From Streptomyces sp. NBC_01241 (GTDB lineage Bacteria; Actinomycetota; Actinomycetes; Streptomycetales; Streptomycetaceae), in NCBI RefSeq assembly GCF_041435435.1, contig NZ_CP108494.1:620001-684000 (forward strand): a stretch of DNA of 64,000 bases, read 5' to 3'. This document shows, piece by piece, positions 52,719 through 62,245 of the stretch. The notes beneath the pieces were generated by a model that was given only the letters and a program-made list of their open reading frames with translations, made no database searches and was not told the origin of the DNA. A program made the translations under genes and the position numbers. Every line of letters begins with the position of its first letter. Position 1 is the stretch's first letter.

Positions 52719-53876
52719 TCAGCGCTTGACGGCGCGCAGGACGACGAACTTCGGGTTGCCCGCGACCGTGGCGCAGTTGCCGAAGGTCCGGCGCAGCTGG
52801 GTGTGGTAACCGAGGTGCCGGTTTCCGACAACCCACAACTCACCGCCCGGCCGCAGTGCGGTGCGTGCCGTGTGGAACATGGCGCGGGCCGTCGCGTCGG
52901 TGGTGGCCTGGTGGGAGTGGAACGGCGGATTGTTGAGGACCAGGTCCACGCTGGCGGGCGGCAGCCGGGTCAGCCCGTCGCCGACCAGGAACTCGGCCGT
53001 GGCGTCCGGGCCGGTGTTGGCCCGGAAGGTCTCCTCGGCGGAGGCGACCGCCTGGTACGACTCGTCGACGAAGGTGACTGTCGCTTCGGGGTTGGCGAGC
53101 GCGGCGGACAGACCGACGACGCCGTTCCCGCAGCCGAGGTCGACGATCCGGTCGGGGCCGCTGCGCGCGGGGAGGTGGCCGAGGAAGAAGCGGGTGCCGA
53201 TGTCGAGGCGCTCGGCGCAGAAGATCCCGGCGTGGTTGGTGACGGTCCGGCCGGAGACCGGACCGACGTCCTCGGGCAGGTCGTAGCGGTACGGCCAGGG
53301 GCTGGGTGTACGGGGCAGGGCCGGGTCCGGGGTGCAGAAGATGAGCCGGGCCTTCTTGACCGCGAGGGAGGTCCGGGTCGGGCCGATGATCCGCTCGAAG
53401 AGCTTGAGGGTGGAGGTGTGGATCTCCTTGACCATGCCGGTGCCGATGACGACGGTGCCCGCGTGGACAGCCGGCGCGAGCCGGTGGAGCTGGTCCTCCA
53501 GGAGCGCGAGGCTCTTGGGGACGCGTACCAGCAGGACGTCGATCCGGTCCGGCGGGGTGTCCCTGGCCGACAGGAGGCGTACGGCGTCCGCGGCCGCACC
53601 GTTGCGCTCCAGGTTCGCAAGGGTGGCGCGCTGCGCCAGGTAGGAGTCGGTGATCTGTACGGGGCGGTACGCGGCCAGCACGGTACTCAGGGCGCCCCAG
53701 CGGTCGCCCACCACGACCACGGCGCCCGACAGGCCGACCGGTTCCGGCCCGTCGCTCCCCTCCAGCCGCCGCAGCAGATACTCATCGGCAGCGTCCCAGG
53801 CGCGGAACTGGTCGCGCGGGTCCTCGGGGAAGCGGGCCAGGTCGTACCCGGCCCCTGACGTCGTCAAACGGTTCAT
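52719..53876 (-). CDS. RlmG/RsmC-like class I rRNA methyltransferase
   Basis: 385 aa with a tandem N-terminal degenerate Rossmann domain and an active C-terminal one, the RlmG/RsmC layout. SAM motif I is IVDLGCGNGVVGLSAAL (from residue about 240), and the catalytic NPPFH (with LVLNNPPFHSH) is the guanine N2-methyltransferase signature. It probably makes m2G in 23S or 16S rRNA. The ATG is at 53874-53876. Located 102 bp upstream of the acyl-CoA dehydrogenase with no functional link. Confidence 0.85.
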   Translation of the reverse strand: MNRLTTSGAGYDLARFPEDPRDQFRAWDAADEYLLRRLEGSDGPEPVGLSGAVVVVGDRWGALSTVLAAYRPVQITDSYLAQRATLANLERNGAAADAVRLLSARDTPPDRIDVLLVRVPKSLALLEDQLHRLAPAVHAGTVVIGTGMVKEIHTSTLKLFERIIGPTRTSLAVKKARLIFCTPDPALPRTPSPWPYRYDLPEDVGPVSGRTVTNHAGIFCAERLDIGTRFFLGHLPARSGPDRIVDLGCGNGVVGLSAALANPEATVTFVDESYQAVASAEETFRANTGPDATAEFLVGDGLTRLPPASVDLVLNNPPFHSHQATTDATARAMFHTARTALRPGGELWVVGNRHLGYHTQLRRTFGNCATVAGNPKFVVLRAVKR

Positions 53877-53950
53877 TGTGCACCCAGGCTAGCCGAGCCG
53901 CGGGGAGTGCCCACACACTCCCCGCGCCACCCGGACCGCCTGGCCACGGG

Positions 53951-54172
53951 CTACGGCAGTGCCTTGTCGATCGCGGACCGGCCCTCCTGGGCGAGCCTGC
54001 GCTCCGCCCACTGAAGATTCTTCGGGGTCAGGTCCCGCCCGGAGGCGAGTACCAGGTCCTCTGCCGACGGATGATCGCTCCCGCCGGCGTGCAAGAGGCT
54101 GTCGGGAGTCACTCCCCGCAGCGTGGGAGTGACTCCTGGGGCTGCGGATACGGATTCGGGCTCGTCACTCAT
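53951..54172 (-). CDS. Small conserved hypothetical protein
   Basis: 73 aa, soluble. Its C-terminal half (LASGRDLTPKNLQWAERRLAQEGRSAIDKALP) is a helical, basic-acidic segment; the N-terminal half is Pro/Ser-rich. Composition is coding-like and the start lies near GGAGGCGG. I do not recognise the family. Confidence 0.6.
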   Translation of the reverse strand: MSDEPESVSAAPGVTPTLRGVTPDSLLHAGGSDHPSAEDLVLASGRDLTPKNLQWAERRLAQEGRSAIDKALP

Positions 54173-54421
54173 GCCGCCTCCTCGTCCTTTCGGTCATTCT
54201 CGCCCCGCGCCCGGCCCGCCGCATCCGATGCCTCGGCGATCCGCTCCCGGCTCACGGACCAGCCCTCACTTGACCTGCACATGATAGGTACACAGTGTTC
54301 ACACCGGGGTCACGGTGCGTGTGGAAGGCTCCCGCTGACCACTTACCACACGACCACCGCGGCGCCGCCCCCACCCTGCGACGGCTTCGTGGTGCCCGCA
54401 TTTTCGGAGAGGACACCCCAC

Positions 54422-55261
54422 ATGTCCCGTCGTCACCTGCACCACCGTCGCCCCTTACTGGCGACCCTGGCCGCGTTCGCCGTGCTCGCCGGCACCGCGG
54501 CCGCCGCACCGGCCGCCACACCCCGGGCAGCCGAACCCGTGGCCGCGCCGGTCGCCGCGACACCGCTCCGGACCCTCGACGACACGTACTACGAGGACGC
54601 GCTCGGCAAGTCCGGAACCGCGCTCAAGGGCGCGCTGCACACGATCATCAGCAACCAGACCAAGATCTCCTACAGCCAGGTCTGGGACGCCCTCAAGGAC
54701 ACGGACGAGGACCCCGCCAACCCCTCGAACGTGCTCCTCCTCTACACCGGGCGCTCCGAGCCCAAGAGCGACAACGGCGGCTCGGTCGGCCAGTGGAACC
54801 GCGAACACGTCTGGGCCAAGTCCCACGGCAACTTCGGCACCGCCACCGGCCCCGGCACCGACATCCACCACCTGCGCCCGGCGGATGTCGTCGTCAACTC
54901 CATCCGTGGCAACAAGGACTTCGACGACGGCGGCAGCCCGGTCAGCGGCGCACCGGGCAACTACACCGACAGCGACTCCTTCGAACCGCGCGACGCGGTC
55001 AAGGGCGATGTGGCCCGCATGATCCTGTACATGGCGGTGCGCTACGAGGGCGACGACGCCTTCCCCGACCTCGAACCCAACGACAAGGTGTCCAACGGCT
55101 CCGCACCGTACATCGGCCGCCTCTCGGTGCTGAAGGCGTGGAGCCAGGAGGACCCGCCGGACAGCTTCGAGAAGCGGCGCAACGACGTCATATTCGACAA
55201 GTACCAGCACAACCGGAACCCGTTCATCGATCACCCGGAATGGGTCGAGTCGATCTGGTAG
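54422..55261 (+). CDS. Secreted endonuclease I family nuclease
   Basis: 279 aa. Signal peptide residues 1-29 (basic MSRRHLHHRRP, hydrophobic, AAA). The His-Me finger nuclease core shows QWNREHVWAKSHGNF and DIHHLRPADVVVNSIRGNKDF, the endonuclease_1 catalytic pattern, with divalent metal ligands. Likely degrades extracellular DNA for nutrients. A promoter-like TTGACC lies at about 54268. Ends before a strong hairpin. Confidence 0.9.
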   Translation: MSRRHLHHRRPLLATLAAFAVLAGTAAAAPAATPRAAEPVAAPVAATPLRTLDDTYYEDALGKSGTALKGALHTIISNQTKISYSQVWDALKDTDEDPANPSNVLLLYTGRSEPKSDNGGSVGQWNREHVWAKSHGNFGTATGPGTDIHHLRPADVVVNSIRGNKDFDDGGSPVSGAPGNYTDSDSFEPRDAVKGDVARMILYMAVRYEGDDAFPDLEPNDKVSNGSAPYIGRLSVLKAWSQEDPPDSFEKRRNDVIFDKYQHNRNPFIDHPEWVESIW

Positions 55262-55365
55262 ACGGTCCCGGCGGCGAGCAGGCTCCTCCCCCGCCGTTTC
55301 AGCCGGCCGGGCCGCTCGCGCACCAGGTCACGGCCTCCGTACGGGGGCTGACGGCCGAAGGTCCG

Positions 55366-55411
55366 CATGCCCCGCCCTGCTCCCCGTCACCGGGGAGCGG
55401 GGCGGGGCATG
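55366..55411. terminator. Bidirectional terminator, 21-bp stem
   Basis: An arm starting CATGCCCCGCCC at 55366-55386 pairs with 55391-55411 around a TCAC loop, with one G-T pair. Lies between the convergent nuclease and lipoprotein genes. Confidence 0.8.
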
Positions 55412-55427
55412 TCCGCCTGTGCGGCCG

Positions 55428-55991
55428 TCAGCCGCGTTCGGCCTGCGCGATCCGGGGGAAAGTCTTGACTCCGGCCGCCTTGCTGCTGTTGGCGTGCTGA
55501 CTGACGGTCCGGCCGGGTTGGACGTCCGCGAAGCCGAGCACCACGGAGTCGAGGACCTTGCCGGAGGAGTCGGCGAACTCCACCTTCACGGCGCAGAAGG
55601 CCGCCTTGTCCGTGCGGTTGGTGACCCGGACGAGAGCGCTGCGGAACTTCTCGGACTTCTCGACCGGCAGCCCCGTCACCGAGACGTCCTTGACCGCGTT
55701 GCCCTGCCCCTGGACGCCTTCGAGCTGCTTGACGGCCTTCTGCCGGTCGCGCTCGGCGGCGGCGGCCGAGGCCGCGAACTCCTGCTGAGTGCGCGGGGTG
55801 GCGCTCGCGGACCGGGTCAGGGCCGGTTCCGGGGACACCGTACGAGTGCCTCTGGCCGTGCCCGGCGAGGTGGTCCCGGACCCGCCGCAGGCGGCGGTAC
55901 CGGCGACGATCACCGCGGCCAGCACGGTGAGGGCCGGAATGCGGACTGGGCGGCCACCGAAGGCGTGGCGCAAGGGGCTGGTCGGGTTCAC
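55428..55991 (-). CDS. Putative lipoprotein
   Basis: 187 aa. The N-terminus has a basic-hydrophobic signal ending AGTAACGG, a plausible lipobox with Cys about 32 (the -3 residue is Thr, less usual). A Ser/Thr-rich linker, a helical EFAASAAAAERDRQKAVKQLEG segment, and a beta domain (LVRVTNRTDKAAFCAVKVEFADSSGKVL) like FxLYD domains follow. Membrane-anchored, exposed at the cell surface. The start is the GTG at 55989-55991, with GGAG 5 bases upstream; GTG two codons earlier is also possible. Confidence 0.75.
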   Translation of the reverse strand: MNPTSPLRHAFGGRPVRIPALTVLAAVIVAGTAACGGSGTTSPGTARGTRTVSPEPALTRSASATPRTQQEFAASAAAAERDRQKAVKQLEGVQGQGNAVKDVSVTGLPVEKSEKFRSALVRVTNRTDKAAFCAVKVEFADSSGKVLDSVVLGFADVQPGRTVSQHANSSKAAGVKTFPRIAQAERG

Positions 55992-56179
55992 GGACACTCC
56001 GTCTGTTCGGAAGCTCGCCGGAATGGCGCGCGGGAGAGATAGGGGAGGCGAGGAGCCGCTGGGCACCTCCTCGGACCAATAACGAACAACTCGCCCATAT
56101 TAGGTTCAAACGGTATGAATTAACTCGTTGAATTCGCCCGCTTCACTCGGGAGCGGATACCAGCCCCTGGGAGAGAACG

Positions 56180-57295
56180 ATGGACACGGACGCCCTGACT
56201 ACCGGCCTGTTGAAGGAACTGCGGGCGGCCAGGCCCTATCCGGCCCTGTCCCTGACCATGCCGACGCACCGCCGCGCTCCGGACAACGCCCAGGACGCCG
56301 TACGGCTGCGCAACCTGGTGGCCGAGGCCGCCGGCCGGCTGGAAGCGGACCCCGCCGTCACCCGCGAGGCCGGGAACGCCGTCAAGGAGCAGCTCGACCG
56401 TGCGGTCACCGAACTGGACTCGCGCCGGGCCCTGGACGCCCTGGTCGTCCTCGTCACCGCCGACGAGCACCAGATCTGGCAGATTCCCCGTACCGCGCCC
56501 GAACGGGTGGTGCTCAGCGACACGTATCTGACCCGCAATCTGGTCGCCGCGAAGGCTCAGGCGCAGCCGTTCTGGACGCTCACCGTCTCGGCCGAGCACG
56601 CCGTCCTGTGGAGCGGCACGCAGGACGCCCTGAATGAGGAGCGGGCCGGCGGATTCCCGCTGACGGCTCCGCGGGAGGCGCCCAACCCGCAGCGCGAGGA
56701 GCAGATCGGCGACACCCCGAGCACCTTCACCGACGAGGAGACGCGCAACTTCCTTCGCACGGTGGACGAGAAGCTGCGCGCGGTACTGGCCGAGGACCCG
56801 CGCCCGCTGTACCTGGTTGGCCTCGCGCCCGCGCTCGCCCTTCTGGACGAGGTCGGGGAGAGCGCCAAGTCTGCCGTGGGCCGGGTCGCCAAGGGTGTTC
56901 CGGCCGACATGACGCCGGGCGACCTGCTGAAGGAACTCCGGCCCGGGCTCGACGAGCGGCGGCAGCGGTTCGCCGCGGAGATCGACGGCAGGCTGGACGA
57001 GGCGCGTGGCCGCCGTGCCTTCGCCGGTGGTCTCGACGAGGTGTGGGCCGCGGTACGGGAGGGGCGCGCCGGACTGGTCGCGGTGGAGGAGCACTTCCAG
57101 CAGACGGTGCGGGTGGCGGACGAACACCTCGAACCGGTGAGCGGCGAAGCCGCGGACCTCACGGACAGCTCGGTCCGTGAGGACATCGTCGACGAGCTCG
57201 TCGAGGCGGCCCTGGACAGCGGCGCCGACGTAGTCTTCCTCGCGGACGACGCGCTCACCGAGTACGGCCGCATCGCGGCGGCCCTGCGCTACTGA
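56180..57295 (+). CDS. baeRF (bacterial eRF1-like) family protein
   Basis: 371 aa. N-terminal PYPALSLTMPTHRRAP and later VLVTADEHQIWQIPRTAPERVV followed by a helical middle and a C-terminal segment ending VVFLADDALTEYGRIAAALRY. This is the layout of the bacterial archaeo-eukaryotic release-factor (baeRF) group. These are proposed to bind the ribosome or rescue translation, but no member is proven in Streptomyces. The canonical GGQ motif is not seen. AGAGAACG precedes the ATG by about 5 bases. Followed by a small basic protein gene 119 bp away. Confidence 0.75.
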   Translation: MDTDALTTGLLKELRAARPYPALSLTMPTHRRAPDNAQDAVRLRNLVAEAAGRLEADPAVTREAGNAVKEQLDRAVTELDSRRALDALVVLVTADEHQIWQIPRTAPERVVLSDTYLTRNLVAAKAQAQPFWTLTVSAEHAVLWSGTQDALNEERAGGFPLTAPREAPNPQREEQIGDTPSTFTDEETRNFLRTVDEKLRAVLAEDPRPLYLVGLAPALALLDEVGESAKSAVGRVAKGVPADMTPGDLLKELRPGLDERRQRFAAEIDGRLDEARGRRAFAGGLDEVWAAVREGRAGLVAVEEHFQQTVRVADEHLEPVSGEAADLTDSSVREDIVDELVEAALDSGADVVFLADDALTEYGRIAAALRY

Positions 57296-57414
57296 GCGGG
57301 CCGGGCAACCCGCCGTTCGCCGCATCGGGTACGCGACAGGCGTGCGGGCCCCCGAGGCCGCTGGGACACTGGAGAGAACCCCGATCGGGCCCCAGGGAAA
57401 GGAGTGATCGCACC

Positions 57415-57738
57415 ATGCCACGCGGATCCAACCCCAAACGGGAACGGCAGTACGAACACATCAAGGAGAGCGCTCAGGAGCGCGGGGTCAGTGAGGACCG
57501 GGCCGAGGAGATCGCGGCCCGTACGGTCAACAAGGAGCGCGCCCGCGCAGGTGAGTCGAAGACCGCGAGCCGCACGTCCATCGAGGACATGTCGTCCTCC
57601 CGGCGCGGCGGTCTGCGCTCCCACAGCGGAGCCGGGGGTCCGACGCGGGAGCAGCTCTATGAAGAGGCGAAGAAGAAGAACGTCCACGGGCGGTCGCACA
57701 TGACGAAGGCCGAGCTGGAACGAGCGCTCGGCCACTGA
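57415..57738 (+). CDS. Small basic protein annotated as plasmid-stabilisation-like
   Basis: 107 aa. N-terminal RGSNPKRERQYEHIKESAQERG and C-terminal REQLYEEAKKKNVHGRSHM, then KAELERAL, which is a Rho-N/SAP-like helix-extended-loop-helix. Such proteins are widespread in actinobacteria and are called plasmid stabilization or ChaB-like, with no proven role. Probable nucleic-acid-binding role. GGAAAGGAG lies 9 bases before the ATG. Confidence 0.75.
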   Translation: MPRGSNPKRERQYEHIKESAQERGVSEDRAEEIAARTVNKERARAGESKTASRTSIEDMSSSRRGGLRSHSGAGGPTREQLYEEAKKKNVHGRSHMTKAELERALGH

Positions 57739-57747
57739 GCCCGCCGA

Positions 57748-57784
57748 CCGGGCCCGGAGCGGTGTCAGTCCGCTCCGGGCCCGG
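57748..57784. terminator. Bidirectional terminator, 15-bp perfect stem
   Basis: CCGGGCCCGGAGCGG / CCGCTCCGGGCCCGG around a TGTCAGT loop, between the convergent 57415 and 57844 genes. Confidence 0.8.
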
Positions 57785-57843
57785 TGCCGATGCCGGGGCC
57801 GGGGCCGGGGCACGCGAACCCGGCGTGATCCGGACGAGAGACC

Positions 57844-59247
57844 CTAGGGTCCGTACCAGACCGTGGTCGCGTTGCAGAACTCGCGGATGCCGTGGCCGGC
57901 GAGTTCCCGTCCGTAGCCGGAGCGCTTCACTCCGCCGAAGGGCAGCGCGGGATGGGACGCCGTCATGCCGTTGAAGAAGACACCGCCCGCCTCCAGATCG
58001 CGCACGCAGCGGCGGGCCTCCTCCGCGTCGCGGGTCCAGACGTTGGAGCTGAGGCCGAAGGGGCTGTCGTTGGCGAGTTCCACGGCTTCGTCGAGTCCTT
58101 CGACGCGGTAGAGCGTGGCGACGGGACCGAAGGTCTCCTCGCGGTGGATGCGCATGGCGGGCGTGATCCCGGTGAGGATGGTAGGGGCGTAGAACCAGCC
58201 GCGCTCCAGCTCCGGGCCCAGGCCGTCGGGCCGGCCGCCGCCGCACAGCACGCGCGCACCCTGCCGTACCGCGTCGTCCACCAGCTCCTCCAGGTCGGTG
58301 CGGCCCTGTTCGCTGGAGAGGGGGCCGACATCGGTGGCTTCCTGGAGCGGGTCGCCGACGGTCAGATCGCGCATGCCCACGGTGAACCGCTCGGCGAACT
58401 CGTCGTACACCTCCGTGTGCACGATGAACCGTTTGGCGGCGATGCAGGACTGGCCGTTGTTCTGCACCCGGGCGGTCACAGCGGTACGGGCGGCCCTGGC
58501 GACGTCCGCCGACGGCAGGACGAGGTACGGGTCGCTGCCGCCCAGTTCCATGACGGTGTGCTTCACCTCGTCGCCGGCGATGGACGCGACCGAGCGCCCG
58601 GCCGGTTCGCTGCCGGTGAGGGTGGCGGCGGCGACCCGGCGGTCGCGCAGGATCGACTCGACCGCTCCGGATCCCACCAGCAGGGTCTGGAAGCATCCCG
58701 CCGGGTATCCGGCCCGGCGGAACAGGCCCTCCAGGTACATCGCCGTCTGCGGGACGTTGGACGCGTGCTTGAGCAGGCCGACGTTCCCGGCCATCAGTGC
58801 GGGTGCGGCGAACCGGATGACCTGCCAGAGTGGGAAGTTCCACGGCATCACGGCGAGGACGGCGCCCAGCGGGCGGTAGTGGACATAGGCCCGGGACGCG
58901 CCGGAGTCCCGCACGTCGGCCGCCGACGGGTGCTCGTCCGCGAGGAGTTCCTCGGCGCGGGCCGCGTACCAGCGCATCGCTTTCACACATTTGGCGGCCT
59001 CCGCGCGGGCCGCCTTGACGGGTTTGCCCATTTCGGTGGTCATGGTGCGCGCGATGTCCTGCTGGTCCTCTTCGAGGTGGCCCGCGGCGGCGTTCAGCAG
59101 GTGGGCCCGTTCGCCGAATCCGGTGGTGCGGTACTGCCGGAACGCGGTCGCAGCGGCGGCGAGCTTCTGCTCGATCTCGGCCTCCGCGAGCGCGTCGAAT
59201 GTTCTGAGGGTCTCGCCGTTCGCGGGGTTGACCGTCGCGATGGGCAT
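57844..59247 (-). CDS. NAD(P)-dependent succinate-semialdehyde-type dehydrogenase
   Basis: 467-aa aldehyde dehydrogenase oxidising a short semialdehyde to the acid. The active-site Cys is in NNGQSCIAAKRF (residues about 262-273) and the Glu base in VMELGGSDPYLVLP. The AVMPWNFPLWQVIRFAAPALMAGN motif positions the cofactor. Closest to GabD-like SSDH of gamma-aminobutyrate catabolism, but substrate is inferred. The ATG is at 59245-59247, with AAGGAG about 9 bases upstream. A strong terminator lies just beyond its end. Confidence 0.88.
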   Translation of the reverse strand: MPIATVNPANGETLRTFDALAEAEIEQKLAAAATAFRQYRTTGFGERAHLLNAAAGHLEEDQQDIARTMTTEMGKPVKAARAEAAKCVKAMRWYAARAEELLADEHPSAADVRDSGASRAYVHYRPLGAVLAVMPWNFPLWQVIRFAAPALMAGNVGLLKHASNVPQTAMYLEGLFRRAGYPAGCFQTLLVGSGAVESILRDRRVAAATLTGSEPAGRSVASIAGDEVKHTVMELGGSDPYLVLPSADVARAARTAVTARVQNNGQSCIAAKRFIVHTEVYDEFAERFTVGMRDLTVGDPLQEATDVGPLSSEQGRTDLEELVDDAVRQGARVLCGGGRPDGLGPELERGWFYAPTILTGITPAMRIHREETFGPVATLYRVEGLDEAVELANDSPFGLSSNVWTRDAEEARRCVRDLEAGGVFFNGMTASHPALPFGGVKRSGYGRELAGHGIREFCNATTVWYGP

Positions 59248-59415
59248 GGCTCTGCTCTCCTTGCCTCGGTACTGCGACCGTGCCGCGCCGTGCGCCGGGC
59301 CGCAAACGCGGGCCCCGCCGGGCGGATACCCGACCGGCGCGGACCGTGCGTGCGGTGTGCACGCCGTCCGCGCCAGGAGGGTGAGCGCTCAGCGGGTACG
59401 AGGGGGTGACCCGCC

Positions 59416-59928
59416 TCAGACGAGGGCGGGGGCGGTGTCGGACGCCGCCGTCGTCTCGGGAACGGCCACCTCCGGGACTACGGCCGGCGGGCGGCGGGAC
59501 TCCAGCACACCGGGCAGCGGCGCCGTCGGCACCAGCTCGACGGTGCGCGGCTCCTTCGCGTACCGGGTGAACCAGACGACCTTGCCCTCGGCGGTGCGGC
59601 AGGTGCCCCAGCTGTCGCTCAGCGCCATGACGCGGCTGAGACCGCCGCCGCCGGTGCTGAGCAGCCGCGGCATCTCGGCACCGTTGTCGGCGACGGAGAC
59701 CGTGAGATGCCGACCCGACCAGCGGAGTTCGACGACACAGTTGTTGTTGTCACCGACATGCCGGTGGACATTGGTCAGCAGCTCCTCCACACCCCGGCAC
59801 ACCGGCCGGATGTGGAGTTCGAGACTCCAGTGGCGCAGGTGCGCTGCGATTATTCGCCGCAGCTGGCACACACGCTCTGCCGAAACCTGGAGTTCGACCG
59901 AGTAGTGCCGGTCGAGTTGAACGGTCAT
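59416..59928 (-). CDS. ATP-binding anti-sigma-like regulator (HATPase_c)
   Basis: 170 aa, a short GHKL ATPase like the SpoIIAB/RsbW or BldG-partner anti-sigma factors common in Streptomyces. It shows the N-box ELLTNVHRH, G1-box SVADNGAEMP and G2 loop STGGGGLSRVM. Such proteins bind and inhibit sigma factors or anti-anti-sigma partners. The C-terminal 35 residues are a low-complexity Pro/Val/Ala tail. No sigma or antagonist gene is adjacent. Confidence 0.88.
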   Translation of the reverse strand: MTVQLDRHYSVELQVSAERVCQLRRIIAAHLRHWSLELHIRPVCRGVEELLTNVHRHVGDNNNCVVELRWSGRHLTVSVADNGAEMPRLLSTGGGGLSRVMALSDSWGTCRTAEGKVVWFTRYAKEPRTVELVPTAPLPGVLESRRPPAVVPEVAVPETTAASDTAPALV

Positions 59929-60103
59929 CGTCGAGGCTCCTCACATCGAGGCCCACTCGCTTCGCCTCATTGAACCAACGACCCCCCCGAACACGAAGAG
60001 TGAGCAGATGTCGCTTCTAGGTCACTCCACAGAGTGACTCGGCAGAGCCGGTTGCGCAACACAAGGGACGGCAAACCAGCCGTACGGAGAGGATCTGCCC
60101 AGG

Positions 60104-62203
60104 TCACAGCAGATACGGCAGCAATGTGTCCGGGGTGATCGGGAGACTGCGCAACCGGACGCCGGTGGCGTGCCGCACCGCGTTGCCGACGGCCGCCGCG
60201 GCGCCGACGATACCGATCTCGCCGATGCCCTTGCTGCCCATCGGGTTGAGATGCGGGTCGATCTCGTCGATCCAGTCCACCTCGATGTCCGGTACGTCGG
60301 CGCAGACCGGCACGTGGTAGGAGGCCAGATCGCTCTCGGTGAAGTCACCGAAGGCGGGGTCCATGGTGCTGGACTCGGTCAGGGCCATGCCGATCCCCAT
60401 GGTCATTCCGCCGGTGAACTGGGAGCGTGCGGTACGGGGGTTGAGGATGCGCCCGGCGGCGAAGACGCCGAGCATCCGCCGCACCCGCACTTCTCCGGTA
60501 CGGGAGTCGACGGCGACCTCGGCGAAGTGCGCTCCGAACGCGTGCCGGGCGTAGGGGGATTTCGCCGATGTCTCCTGTTCGGTGTCCGCGAAGGCGGTCA
60601 GTCCCCCGGCGGGCAGCGGGCCGGTTCGCTCGCGCAGTTGTCGCAGGAGGTCCGTGGACGCCTTGTGTACGGACCAGCCCCAGGAGGCCGTGCCCGAGGA
60701 GCCACCGGCCAGCGGGGCGTCGGGCAGTTCGCTGTTGCCGATGTCGATCCGGACGTTCTCGACCGGGGTTTCCAGCACGGAGGCGGCGATCTGCGCGAGT
60801 ACGGTGCGGGCGCCCGTACCGATGTCGGTGGCGTTGACCCGGATGAGGTACGAGCCGTCGGGTGCCGCGTGCGCCGAGGCGCTGGAGGCCAGGATGTACA
60901 CGGGGTACGTGGCGGCGGCGACGCCCGTGCCGAGCAGCAGGGGTCCCTCTTCGCGGACCGCGGGGCGGGCATCGCGCTCGTACCAGCCGAAGCGTGCGGC
61001 GCCCTTCTCCAGGCAGGCCGCGAGGCCGCGGCTGCTGAACGGGCGGCCGGAGTCGGGTTCGGTCACCGGGTCATTGCGCAGCCGCAGTTCGACGGGGTCC
61101 ATGCCGAGGGCCGTGGCGAGTTCGTCCATGGCGGATTCCAGCGCGTACAGGCCCGGGGTCTCGCCCGGTGCGCGCATCCAGGAGGGGCTCGGAACGTCCA
61201 GGGCCGTCACCCGATGGGCGGTACGGCTGTGGGCGGATCCGTACATGACCCGGGTCGGTACGGCTGCCTGCTCGACGAACTCCTTGATGGTGGAGGTCTG
61301 GGTGACGACCTCGTGGGTGACCGAGGTGAGGGTGCCGTCGAGTTCGGCGCCGAGCCGGACGTGCTGCACGGTGGGTGCGCGGTGGCCGACCACGGCGGCC
61401 ATCTGACGGCGGGGCAGGGCAATCTTGACGGGGTGCCCGGTGTGGCGTGCGGCCATGGCGGCGAGGACGGCCTGCGGGCGCGGCGTGCCCTTGGAGCCGA
61501 AACCGCCGCCGACGTGTTCGGAGACCACGGTGACCTGCTGCGGGCGGAGTCCGAACGCGATGGCGAGGCTGTCGCGGACCGTGGTGGAGCCCTGGCCGGC
61601 GTCGTGGACGGTCAGCCTGCCGTCGTCCGTCCACTGCGCGGTGGAGGCGTGCGGCTCCATGGGGTGGTTGTGCAGGGCGCCCAGGGTGTAGGTGACGTCG
61701 ACCTGGACGGGTGCGGTGGCGAAGGCCCGGTCGGCGTCGCCGCGTTCGCGGACGGCGGGGTAGTCGCCGTTGACGATCTTCGGGGTGTACAGGCCGGGGT
61801 GGTCCTCGGTCAACAGGACGTCGTGCCCGGCGGGCTCGTAGGAGATCCGCAGCGCCTCGGCCCCGGCGCGGGCCTGCTCGAGCGTGTCGGCCACCACGAG
61901 CGCGATGTGCCAGCCCCGGTGCGGGACCCGGTCGTCCTGGAGGACGGCGAGGATCGGGTCGTCGGGCTGCTTGAGCCTCGGGGCGTTCTCGTGGGTGAGG
62001 ACGGCGCGCACGCCCGGCAGGGCCAGCGCCTCGTCGGTGTGGATGGCGCTGACGCGGCCGCGGGCGATGGTGGCGGGGACGGGCCGGCCGTACAGACAGC
62101 CCGGCGGGGTGTGCTCGGCGGCGTAGCGGGCGGTGCCCGTGACCTTGTCCCGGCCCTCGCGGCGAAGGACGGGGGTGCCCAGGGGTGGAGGGGCCTGGCT
62201 CAT
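60104..62203 (-). CDS. Molybdenum hydroxylase large subunit (xanthine dehydrogenase family)
   Basis: 699 aa catalytic subunit of a three-part molybdenum hydroxylase, oxidising an aldehyde or heterocycle with water. Key parts: GGGFGSKGTPRPQAVLAA (Mo-cofactor binding), RAPGETPGLYALESAMDELA, and the catalytic Glu in MGSKGIGEIGIVGA. Resembles PaoC/YagR aldehyde oxidoreductase in length and layout. Last gene of the operon, 42 bp downstream of the FAD subunit stop. No MocA- or XdhC-type maturation gene is visible before the window ends. Confidence 0.9.
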   Translation of the reverse strand: MSQAPPPLGTPVLRREGRDKVTGTARYAAEHTPPGCLYGRPVPATIARGRVSAIHTDEALALPGVRAVLTHENAPRLKQPDDPILAVLQDDRVPHRGWHIALVVADTLEQARAGAEALRISYEPAGHDVLLTEDHPGLYTPKIVNGDYPAVRERGDADRAFATAPVQVDVTYTLGALHNHPMEPHASTAQWTDDGRLTVHDAGQGSTTVRDSLAIAFGLRPQQVTVVSEHVGGGFGSKGTPRPQAVLAAMAARHTGHPVKIALPRRQMAAVVGHRAPTVQHVRLGAELDGTLTSVTHEVVTQTSTIKEFVEQAAVPTRVMYGSAHSRTAHRVTALDVPSPSWMRAPGETPGLYALESAMDELATALGMDPVELRLRNDPVTEPDSGRPFSSRGLAACLEKGAARFGWYERDARPAVREEGPLLLGTGVAAATYPVYILASSASAHAAPDGSYLIRVNATDIGTGARTVLAQIAASVLETPVENVRIDIGNSELPDAPLAGGSSGTASWGWSVHKASTDLLRQLRERTGPLPAGGLTAFADTEQETSAKSPYARHAFGAHFAEVAVDSRTGEVRVRRMLGVFAAGRILNPRTARSQFTGGMTMGIGMALTESSTMDPAFGDFTESDLASYHVPVCADVPDIEVDWIDEIDPHLNPMGSKGIGEIGIVGAAAAVGNAVRHATGVRLRSLPITPDTLLPYLL

Positions 62204-62245
62204 GACGGGGTCCTCACGTCTGCTGGTCGGCGTATCTGCGGTGGC